Positions 1 to 5,159 of a stretch of 5,159 bases of DNA are shown in pieces. Origin of the DNA: Flavobacteriales bacterium UBA5933 (GTDB lineage: Bacteria > Bacteroidota > Bacteroidia > Flavobacteriales > Weeksellaceae); contig DJDD01000040.1 of NCBI GenBank assembly GCA_002430925.1, forward strand, positions 21,903-27,061, in the 5' to 3' direction. Position 1 is the first letter of the stretch; the number at the start of each line of letters is the position of its first letter. The translations under genes and the position numbers were made by a program. The notes below the pieces were generated by a model that had not been told where the DNA came from, did no database searches, and saw only the letters and a list, made by a program, of their open reading frames with translations.

Positions 1-97
1 AAGTAATGAAGGTCTAGATAATCAAAAAGTTGTTTCTATTGCTCCTTATGACGGAATGATTGATGATATGATTTCAGGGAAATTAAAATTTAATTAA
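1..97 (+). CDS. C-terminal fragment of an unidentified protein
   Basis: An open plus-strand frame enters from the left edge (first full codon at base 2) and stops at TAA 95-97, giving 31 residues that end in MISGKLKFN. Codon use is ordinary for this AT-rich genome, and the stop lies 16 bases before a strong terminator hairpin, which supports a real 3' gene end. The fragment includes the stretch VVSIAPYDGMIDDM. I do not recognise a family from so short a tail, and no membrane segment or sorting motif is visible in it. It converges on the AI-2E-family gene, with 59 bases between the two stop codons. The function is unknown. Confidence 0.6.
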   Translation, partial: SNEGLDNQKVVSIAPYDGMIDDMISGKLKFN

Positions 98-112
98 TAC
101 TATTTTAAACAT

Positions 113-145
113 AAAAAAAAACACCAAACATTTGGTGTTTTTTTT
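113..145. terminator. Bidirectional rho-independent terminator
   Basis: The arms ACACCAAA (121-128) and TTTGGTGT (131-138) are perfectly complementary. They are extended by A8 (113-120) on the left and T7 (139-145) on the right. Read rightward, the hairpin ends in a T-run and would terminate the fragmentary plus-strand gene. Read leftward, the A-run becomes a U-run and it would terminate the minus-strand membrane-protein gene. The nominal 2-nt loop would open to 4 or more bases by losing the innermost A-T pairs. Its position between two convergent stop codons (97 and 157) fits a shared terminator. Confidence 0.9.
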
Positions 146-156
146 ATATTTAAAAT

Positions 157-1308
157 TTAATTCTTTTTCTTACTAAAAAATCTTTTAAATCCCTTTTTCT
201 TTTTTTCTTTACGTTTTTTAGCTAAAAATTCATTTAGACTTTCGTCAATGTCAGTTTCTTCAACATCACCAATTAAATAACCCCAAGGTTTTAAATCATC
301 AATATTATCAAAAACAATTTTTACTAGGGCAAGTATAGGTATTGATAAAAACATTCCCATTATTCCCCAAGACATTTCTCCAATTACCAATCCTATAACA
401 ACTACTAGAGAGTTTACTTTTACTTTAGAACCAACAATTTGAGGCATAATAATATTACCATCAATTGCATGAACAATTGCAAAAGAAATTAGCACAAAAA
501 ATACTTTTGATGAGGTCATTGTGGCAAAAGTTATAATTGTTGTTATAATCAATGAAATAGTTATACCTACGTAAGGTATAATATTTAATACACCAGTTAG
601 CATTGCTAAAATAAACGAATATTTTAAACCAAGAATTGTAAATGCAATAAATGCTAATACAGATACTATTATCATTTGTAAAAACAAACCAATAAGGTAC
701 TGTTTTACAACTTTTTGTATTGCAGTAATTACATTATAAACTTGATCGTGAGTTGTAGAATCAAAAACATAATAAAGAAATTTCACTAAATGTTTTCTAT
801 AAATTAGTAAAAATACAACATATAAAAATGTAAATACAGTTGTAACAGCAGCAGAACCTACAAGACTAATCACTTTTTCAATAACAACTGTACTTGTTTC
901 AATTGTAGATTTTACATTTTGACTTAAATAATCTAATTGTGTACGAGAATTTATACCAAAGTTATGATGTATCCATCTTTGTAAAGAATTAAATCCATCA
1001 GTTATCTGTTTCTGAAATATAGGCCATTCATTAGCCATTTCAGATAACTGGACTACAATCAAGTAAATAATACCTAGTATAAGGGAAGCAAATAACAGAG
1101 TAGTAATAATACTTGCTATCGCTCTAGGCATAAATATATATTTCTCGAAAAAATCGCATAATGGTGTTAGTAATATGGATATCAAGAAACCTAAAACAAG
1201 TGGTACAAGAATTTGTTTACCAATAATAGAAATAAAGGTTAAACAGATAATAATTAGCAAGCAACATGCTAATTTTAAATAAAAGGGCCATTTATTAATG
1301 ACTTCCAT
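157..1308 (-). CDS. AI-2E family transporter (PerM/YhhT/TqsA-like)
   Basis: This is a 383-residue polytopic inner-membrane protein, close to the usual family length of about 350-400. Hydrophobic segments lie near residues 11-30, 33-50, 62-87, 150-170, 206-228, 231-262, 268-284 and 297-332, and a soluble stretch of about 60 residues (88-149) sits between the third and fourth. Family hallmarks visible are LTGVLNIIPYVG (237-248), MPQIVGSKVKVNSLVVV (288-304) and the terminal WGIMGMFLSIP block (314-324). Family members have been linked to autoinducer-2 export (TqsA) and to Na+/H+ antiport, but the AI-2E name does not establish a substrate, and nothing here does either. The C-terminus is unusual: residues 364-383 are 13/20 Lys/Arg, presumably cytoplasmic and membrane-proximal. 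The ATG at 1306-1308 is followed by MEVINKWPFYLK and then the first membrane segment, a sensible N-terminus. The leader has no Shine-Dalgarno sequence, as is usual in Bacteroidetes. A candidate promoter lies about 60 bases upstream. The family call is firm and the substrate unknown. Confidence 0.93.
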   Translation of the reverse strand: MEVINKWPFYLKLACCLLIIICLTFISIIGKQILVPLVLGFLISILLTPLCDFFEKYIFMPRAIASIITTLLFASLILGIIYLIVVQLSEMANEWPIFQKQITDGFNSLQRWIHHNFGINSRTQLDYLSQNVKSTIETSTVVIEKVISLVGSAAVTTVFTFLYVVFLLIYRKHLVKFLYYVFDSTTHDQVYNVITAIQKVVKQYLIGLFLQMIIVSVLAFIAFTILGLKYSFILAMLTGVLNIIPYVGITISLIITTIITFATMTSSKVFFVLISFAIVHAIDGNIIMPQIVGSKVKVNSLVVVIGLVIGEMSWGIMGMFLSIPILALVKIVFDNIDDLKPWGYLIGDVEETDIDESLNEFLAKKRKEKKKKGFKRFFSKKKN

Positions 1309-1367
1309 AGTAAAATTGATTTGTGTTTATGATAAAAACTAATTATGATAATTAATTTTAGCTTATA

Positions 1368-1375
1368 CAAATATA
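1368..1375 (-). promoter_or_regulatory. Candidate Bacteroidetes -7 promoter box for the AI-2E-family gene
   Basis: On the minus strand these bases read TATATTTG, an exact match to the TAnnTTTG -7 consensus of Bacteroidetes housekeeping promoters. It lies 59 bases upstream of the ATG at 1308 and directly downstream of the metF terminator U-tract, which is where an independent promoter for the next gene would be expected. I see no TTG/TTTG at the usual -33 spacing, and an AT-rich region can give this box by chance, so the call is tentative. Confidence 0.35.
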
Positions 1376-1404
1376 TCAAAAAACCCAACACATTTTTGAT
1401 ATAT
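1371..1404. repeat. 12-bp perfect inverted repeat interlaced with the metF terminator
   Basis: ATATATCAAAAA (1371-1382) and TTTTTGATATAT (1393-1404) are perfectly complementary around a 10-base spacer (1383-1392). All but one of the pairs are A-T, so a hairpin would be weak. The two arms interleave with the arms of the terminator hairpin: its 3' arm occupies the spacer of this repeat, and one arm of this repeat lies in the terminator loop. With linkers of 0-2 nt the two helices cannot both form completely, so they are alternatives. Confidence 0.7.
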
Positions 1405-1415
1405 AAGTGCTGGGT
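1378..1415 (-). terminator. metF: Rho-independent terminator of metF
   Basis: On the minus strand the arm ACCCAGCAC (1415-1407) pairs with GTGTTGGGT (1391-1383) as nine pairs, one of them a G-U wobble. The loop is 15 nt and the second arm runs straight into a T-tract (1383-1378). It begins about 30 bases after the metF stop codon and is the most GC-rich patch of this gap. In the plus orientation the wobble becomes an A-C mismatch and there is no following T-run, so it is directional for the minus strand. The 15-nt AT-rich loop is somewhat large. It overlaps an alternative inverted repeat at 1371-1404. Confidence 0.75.
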
Positions 1416-1445
1416 AAATCAAATTTTTATTTATTGTTATTTTTA

Positions 1446-2402
1446 TTAAAAAACAGCTTCAGCAATTCGTTTTGTATTAGCCGAATTACTCATCGTATAA
1501 AAATGTAAACTAGGAATACCAAAATCTATTAATTCTTTACATTGATTTATACACCATTCCATTCCAACCTCTTTTATAGCTTCTTTTGTTTTCGCTTTCA
1601 TTACTTCATTAGAAAGATCTTCTGGTAAATCAATATAAAAATGTTGAGGTATAGATGTTAATTGATTTAATGTTGTTAAAGGCTTTATTCCAGGTATTAT
1701 AGGAACATTAATATCCATTTCTCTACATTTTTTTACAAAATCAAAATATTTTTGATTATCAAAAAACATTTGTGTTACAATATATTCAGCCCCAAGTTCT
1801 ACTTTCTTTTTTAAATAATGCATATCCATTGCTAAGTTCGGAGATTCAAAATGTTTCTCAGGATAACCAGCAACACCAATACAAAAATCCATTTTATGAG
1901 GTTCTTGTAAATCTTCGTCTAAATATTTTCCTTTATTCAAACTACTTATTTGTTCAATTAATTCAGAAGCATAAGCATGCCCATCAATTTTAGGAACAAA
2001 TGTTTTTTCAGATTTTATAGGGTCACCACGAAGAGCCAAAACATTATCAATTCCTAAGAAATTAAAATCTATCAAAGCATCTTCAGTGTCTTCTTTTGTA
2101 AATCCACCACAAATCAAATGAGGAATGGCATCTATTTTATAGTGATTTTGTATCGCAGCACAAATAGCAACTGTTCCAGGTCGTTTTCTAACCTGATATC
2201 TTTTTAATAAACCTTTTTCTCTTTCCTTATAAATAAACTCTTCTCTATGGTAAGTAACATCTATAAAAGCAGGTTTTAATTCCACTAAAGGATCCAATGT
2301 CTTAAAAGTACAATTAACATCTTGTCCCTTCAAAGGAGGCAAAATTTCTATAGAAAATAAAGTTTTTCCATTTGCACGTTTTATATGTTCAGTAACTTTC
2401 AT
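1446..2402 (-). CDS. metF: 5,10-methylenetetrahydrofolate reductase
   Basis: This cytosolic FAD enzyme uses NAD(P)H to reduce 5,10-methylene-THF to 5-methyl-THF, the methyl donor used by MetH. The protein is 318 residues, a little longer than E. coli MetF (296), and forms the single catalytic TIM barrel without the C-terminal regulatory domain of eukaryotic enzymes. Visible signatures are SIEILPP (17-23), equivalent to FEFFPP with the catalytic Glu at 19; IDVTYH (47-52); ICGGFTKEDTEDAL (97-110); ALRGDP (123-128), with the FAD/folate-site Asp127; GVAGYPEKH (176-184); TQMFFD (210-215), with Gln211; VPIIPGIKP (233-241); and HFYTMSNS (300-307). The last differs from the common HFYTLNR ending and lacks its Arg. 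The ATG at 2400-2402 leads directly into the conserved N-terminus and has no Shine-Dalgarno sequence. It follows metH on the same strand with a 196-base gap and no clear promoter of its own, so co-transcription is likely. A terminator follows about 30 bases after the stop. The identification is secure. Confidence 0.98.
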   Translation of the reverse strand: MKVTEHIKRANGKTLFSIEILPPLKGQDVNCTFKTLDPLVELKPAFIDVTYHREEFIYKEREKGLLKRYQVRKRPGTVAICAAIQNHYKIDAIPHLICGGFTKEDTEDALIDFNFLGIDNVLALRGDPIKSEKTFVPKIDGHAYASELIEQISSLNKGKYLDEDLQEPHKMDFCIGVAGYPEKHFESPNLAMDMHYLKKKVELGAEYIVTQMFFDNQKYFDFVKKCREMDINVPIIPGIKPLTTLNQLTSIPQHFYIDLPEDLSNEVMKAKTKEAIKEVGMEWCINQCKELIDFGIPSLHFYTMSNSANTKRIAEAVF

Positions 2403-2412
2403 TAATTTATAG

Positions 2413-2443
2413 TTTCACGAAATTAGTTTTTCGAAGGGTGAAA
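2413..2443 (-). promoter_or_regulatory. Weak hairpin just upstream of the metF start
   Basis: TTTCAC (2413-2418) and GTGAAA (2438-2443) are complementary. On the minus strand an inner GAAA/TTTC pairing can stack inside them around the loop AACTAA. The hairpin ends about 10 bases before the metF ATG, so it could affect initiation or be the stable end of a processed 5' leader. It is AT-rich with an asymmetric bulge and no U-tract, so it is not a terminator. It may be chance. Confidence 0.2.
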
Positions 2444-2507
2444 ATTATTTATTTTTGTTCAATGAAATTCGAAACTATTTCCGAATAACTAACTTCTATT
2501 TTTTTAT

Positions 2508-2578
2508 GGGCGACCGAGCGGGCTTTCCGTTGCAATCTTTTTCTAAGGAAAAAGGATTTCCACTTCAATCCCTGTCGC
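2508..2578 (-). ncRNA. Structured intergenic element between metH and metF, candidate ncRNA (flavo-1-like?)
   Basis: This block of about 71 bases is clearly richer in G+C than its AT-rich flanks. Read on the minus strand it begins GCGACAGGG (2578-2570) and ends CCCGCTCGGTCGC (2522-2510), so GCGAC/GTCGC (5 bp) and GGG/CCC can close it with an internal loop. In the centre CTTTTTC (2537-2543) pairs with GAAAAAG (2548-2554) around a 4-base loop, extended by AAT/ATT across a bulged G. Between the outer and central helices lie two copies of a 17-nt motif. From memory, similar GGGATTGAA...GGAAAGCCC blocks recur between genes in many flavobacterial genomes, and Rfam holds a flavobacterial structured RNA of unknown function (flavo-1). 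I cannot confirm that this is a member. The strand is assumed from the flanking genes. The element starts about 20 bases after the metH stop. I see no U-tract that would make it a simple terminator. Confidence 0.45.
2521..2570. repeat. Pair of 17-nt imperfect direct repeats flanking a hairpin
   Basis: GGCTTTCCGTTGCAATC (2521-2537) and GGATTTCCACTTCAATC (2554-2570) are in the same orientation and identical at 13 of 17 positions, sharing GG-TTTCC and CAATC. They are separated by 16 bases that form the central hairpin, whose outermost C and G are the repeat edges. This duplication is internal to the 2508-2578 element. Two copies are too few, and the spacer too structured, for a CRISPR array. Confidence 0.75.
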
Positions 2579-2598
2579 ATTATTATTTATTTTTCAAA

Positions 2599-5159
2599 TT
2601 AATCAGCCAAATTTGGAGCTAACCAGCGTTCAGCCAAATCAACAGTGATATTTTTTCGTTTTGCAAAATCTTCTACCTGATCCATTTTTATTTTTCCAAC
2701 ACCAAAATACCTAGCTTCAGGATTTCCAAAATAATAACCAGAAACAGAAGAAACAGGGTACATAGCCAAAGAGCTTGTCAAATGAATATCAATATTCTTT
2801 TCAACATCCAAAATCTTGAAAATAGTTTCTTTTTCTAAATGATCTGGGCAAGCTGGGTATCCAGGTGCAGGACGAATTCCTTTATACTTTTCTGCAATCA
2901 ATTCGGTATTCGACAATGTTTCATCTTTTGCATATCCCCAAGCTTCAGTTCTTACGTATTTATGTAAATATTCTGCATAAGCTTCAGCTAATCTATCAGC
3001 AATTGCTTTTACCATAATCGAATTATAATCATCCAAATTATCTTGATATTCTTTAGCAAAATCTTCTATTTCCGTTCCTGCTGTAACAGCAAAGGCACCA
3101 ATATAATCTTGAATTCCAGAATCTTTTTCAGCAATAAAATCTGCAATCGATAGGTTAGGAGCGTTTTTAGATTTTTTAGCTTGTTGACGAATTGTGTAGA
3201 AATTATCTATTTTGTTATCATTATCATCTAATAATTCTATTGTATCATCATTAACAGTATTTGCTTTGAATAATCCAAAAATACCTTTTGGTTTTGCAAG
3301 ATTTTCTTGTTCAATTCTATTTAGCATTGCTAATGCATCAACATACAATTCTTTTGCATTTTCTCCTACAACGTCATCTTCTAATAGTTCAGGAAACTTT
3401 CCATGTAAATCCCATGTTTTAAAGAAAGGTGTCCAATCAATAAATTCTTTCAAATCAGAAACACTCACATGATGAGTGTAAACTCCCAATTGTTTTGGTT
3501 GAAATGGTTTATTTTCTTCAAAATCAACTCTTAATTTATTTTTTCGAGCATCTTCAATGGATAAATATTCTTTTGAAACTGCTCTATTCAGAAAACCTTC
3601 TCTAATTTTAGTGTATTCAGCTTCAGTTTCTGAAAATAATTCATTCTGTTGTTCGCCTAATAATTTAGTACATACAGTAACAGAACGAGAAGCATCTAAA
3701 ACATGAATAGCTTTATCATATTCAGGAGCTATTTTAACAGCAGTATGTGCCTTAGAAGTCGTTGCTCCACCAATCATTAGAGGAATATCAAAATTAAGTC
3801 GCTTCATTTCCTTAGCAACATGTACCATTTCGTCTAGGGAAGGAGTTATTAAGCCAGAAAGTCCAATGACATCTACTTTCTGTTTTTTAGCTTCTTCAAG
3901 AATAGTTTCGCAAGAAACCATCACACCAAGATCTATCATTTCGAAACCATTACAACTCAAAACAACTGAAACGATATTTTTACCAATATCATGTACATCA
4001 CCTTTTACAGTAGCAATTAAAATTTTAGCAGGTTCTTTGTCTGATTTATTTCTAAGTTTTTCTTCTTCCAAATAAGGAGTTAAATATGCCACAGCTTTTT
4101 TCATTACACGAGCAGATTTTACAACTTGTGGTAAAAACATTTTTCCGCTTCCAAATAAGTCACCAACAACATTCATTCCATCCATCAAAGGACCTTCAAT
4201 TACTCGTAATGGTGATTCTATTTTTTCTAAAGCCTCAGCCGTATCTTGGTCAATAAATTCAGTAATTCCTTTTACTAAAGCAATTTCTATTCGTTTTTCT
4301 AGAGGTAATTCTCGCCAAGCATCATCTTTTTTCTTTTCTTTTGTGATTCCTTTTAGTCCTTCAGCAAAATCAATTAAACGCTCTGTTGCATCATCTCGTC
4401 TATCTAAAAGGACATCTTCTACATGTTCTAGTAAATCTTTTGGAATATCATCATAAATCTCAATCATTTCTGGATTTACAATTCCCATATCCATTCCATT
4501 TTTTATGGCATGATATAGAAAAACAGTGTGCATTGCTTCACGAACAGCATTGTTTCCTCTAAAAGAAAACGAAACATTGGAAACACCACCAGAAACCATT
4601 GCATGAGGTAAATTTTCTTTGATCCATTTTGTTGCATCAAAAAAGTCGATTGCATTTCTTCGGTGTTCTTCCATTCCTGTTGCAACAGGAAATATATTAA
4701 TATCGAATATTATATTTCTTGGATTAAATTTTACTTCATTAACCAAGATATCATAAGATCTTTTTACAATTTCTATTCTACGTTCGTAGTTATCAGCTTG
4801 TCCTTTTTCATCAAAAGCCATGATGATGGCAGCTGCACCATAACGTTTTATTTTTTTTGCGTGCTCTATGAAAAGTTGTTCTCCTTCTTTCAGAGAAATA
4901 GAATTCACAATTGCTTTTCCTTGTACGTTTTTTAAACCAGCTTCTATAATTTCCCATTTAGAAGAATCTATCATAATAGGAACTCTAGAAATATCTGGTT
5001 CAGAAGCAACTAATCGTAAATATTTAACCATAGAAGCAACACCATCAATCATTCCCTCATCCATGTTTATATCAATGACTTGTGCGCCACCTTCAACTTG
5101 GTCACGAGCAACTTGTAGTGCCTCTTCAAATTTTTCTTCTTTAATTAATCGTAAAAAAC
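2599..5159 (-). CDS. metH: Cobalamin-dependent methionine synthase, C-terminal 852 residues (5' end outside window)
   Basis: This cytosolic enzyme transfers the methyl group of 5-methyl-THF through cob(I)alamin/methylcobalamin to homocysteine, yielding methionine and THF. The frame is open to the right edge. The ATG at 5062-5064 is internal, because 31 conserved residues precede it, including GGAQVIDIN just before NMDEGMIDG. Numbering from that Met, the pterin (methyl-THF) domain spans about 1-215, with DSSKW 33-37, NSIS 54-57, FPVATG 125-130 and SGGVSNVSFSFRG 158-170. The cap helical domain spans about 250-335 (MDGMNVVGDLFG 294-305, FLPQVVKSA 310-318). The B12 domain spans about 346-470: DVHDIG 356-361 with cobalt-ligand His358, SGLITPSLDEM 403-413 with Ser409 of the ligand triad, and IGGATTS 431-437. 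The reactivation (AdoMet-binding) domain spans about 500-821, with RPAPGYPACPDH 731-742 and SSVSGYYFGNPEARYFGVG 772-790. The homocysteine-binding zinc domain is not in the window; in many Bacteroidetes it is a separate gene upstream. No key residue is missing in the visible part. It lies upstream of metF, the preceding pathway step. Confidence 0.97.
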   Translation of the reverse strand, partial: FLRLIKEEKFEEALQVARDQVEGGAQVIDINMDEGMIDGVASMVKYLRLVASEPDISRVPIMIDSSKWEIIEAGLKNVQGKAIVNSISLKEGEQLFIEHAKKIKRYGAAAIIMAFDEKGQADNYERRIEIVKRSYDILVNEVKFNPRNIIFDINIFPVATGMEEHRRNAIDFFDATKWIKENLPHAMVSGGVSNVSFSFRGNNAVREAMHTVFLYHAIKNGMDMGIVNPEMIEIYDDIPKDLLEHVEDVLLDRRDDATERLIDFAEGLKGITKEKKKDDAWRELPLEKRIEIALVKGITEFIDQDTAEALEKIESPLRVIEGPLMDGMNVVGDLFGSGKMFLPQVVKSARVMKKAVAYLTPYLEEEKLRNKSDKEPAKILIATVKGDVHDIGKNIVSVVLSCNGFEMIDLGVMVSCETILEEAKKQKVDVIGLSGLITPSLDEMVHVAKEMKRLNFDIPLMIGGATTSKAHTAVKIAPEYDKAIHVLDASRSVTVCTKLLGEQQNELFSETEAEYTKIREGFLNRAVSKEYLSIEDARKNKLRVDFEENKPFQPKQLGVYTHHVSVSDLKEFIDWTPFFKTWDLHGKFPELLEDDVVGENAKELYVDALAMLNRIEQENLAKPKGIFGLFKANTVNDDTIELLDDNDNKIDNFYTIRQQAKKSKNAPNLSIADFIAEKDSGIQDYIGAFAVTAGTEIEDFAKEYQDNLDDYNSIMVKAIADRLAEAYAEYLHKYVRTEAWGYAKDETLSNTELIAEKYKGIRPAPGYPACPDHLEKETIFKILDVEKNIDIHLTSSLAMYPVSSVSGYYFGNPEARYFGVGKIKMDQVEDFAKRKNITVDLAERWLAPNLAD

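Noticed and set aside
1772..1993. Plus-strand open frame of 73 codons opposite metF
   Set aside because: It is antisense to a strongly conserved part of metF, and its translation looks like no protein family. It is a shadow frame.
2470..2477. Minus-strand TAGTTTCG as a metF promoter -7 box
   Set aside because: It has one mismatch to TAnnTTTG (TTCG for TTTG) and no TTG at the -33 spacing, so it is not better than chance in this AT-rich spacer.
2521..2570. CRISPR repeats
   Set aside because: There are only two imperfect copies of 17 nt with a 16-base self-complementary spacer, and no adjacent cas genes.
2508..2578. Insertion-sequence remnant or miniature transposable element
   Set aside because: The outer complementarity is only 5 bp plus 3 bp, no flanking target-site duplication is evident (flanks are simple A/T runs) and there is no transposase sequence. 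A mobile origin is not excluded but has no direct support here.
2403..2598. S-adenosylmethionine or cobalamin riboswitch controlling metF
   Set aside because: Methionine genes are often under such control, so I looked for it. I found no B12-box-like sequence, no multi-helix SAM-I core and no following expression platform. The structured block lies nearer the metH stop and has a repeat-hairpin-repeat layout instead.
3212..4935. Open frames within the metH region: plus strand at 3212-3472, 3866-4075 and 4663-4935, and an out-of-frame minus-strand one at 4503-4685
   Set aside because: All lie inside conserved metH domains. Their predicted products are low-complexity, rich in Ser/Phe/Ile, as expected from the wrong frame or strand of an AT-rich gene.
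5062..5064. ATG as the metH start codon
   Set aside because: The 31 codons before it are open to the window edge and encode conserved pterin-domain sequence, so the Met is internal (NMDEGMIDG).

Overview
This AT-rich window (about one-third G+C by eye) looks like chromosomal DNA from a Bacteroidetes member, most likely a Flavobacterium-like species of the Flavobacteriaceae. The grounds are MetF and MetH sequences of the Bacteroidetes type, start codons in A/T-rich leaders without Shine-Dalgarno sequences, a TAnnTTTG-type promoter box, and an intergenic element that resembles structured repeats I associate with flavobacterial genomes. No sequence search was run, so the taxonomy is inference.

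Layout from left to right: (1) bases 1-97 hold the last 31 codons of an unidentified plus-strand gene. (2) A strong hairpin at 113-145, with A-tract and T-tract flanks, serves as a shared terminator between this gene and the convergent minus-strand genes. (3) 157-1308 (minus) encodes an AI-2E/PerM-family membrane protein with a strikingly basic C-terminal tail. (4) 1309-1445 holds the metF terminator, an overlapping 12-bp inverted repeat that cannot form at the same time, and directly beyond it a candidate promoter for the membrane protein. (5) 1446-2402 (minus) is metF, 5,10-methylenetetrahydrofolate reductase. (6) 2403-2598 is a 196-bp spacer containing a compact, relatively GC-rich element at about 2508-2578: two 17-nt imperfect direct repeats on either side of a hairpin, enclosed by short outer complementary segments. 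(7) 2599-5159 (minus) is the C-terminal 852 residues of cobalamin-dependent methionine synthase, metH, which runs off the right edge.

metH and metF are transcribed in the same direction and catalyse consecutive steps. MetF reduces methylene-THF to 5-methyl-THF, and MetH passes that methyl group through cobalamin to homocysteine, giving methionine and THF. They form a one-carbon/methionine block that probably shares an upstream promoter, since none is clear in the spacer, and it ends at the hairpin at 1378-1415. The membrane protein is probably a separate transcription unit with no evident functional link to methionine synthesis.

The most interesting item is the 2508-2578 element between metH and metF. 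It is not a protein gene, a tRNA or a riboswitch I can recognise, and its repeat-hairpin-repeat layout suggests a structured RNA or a dispersed intergenic repeat. Everything else is ordinary core metabolism.
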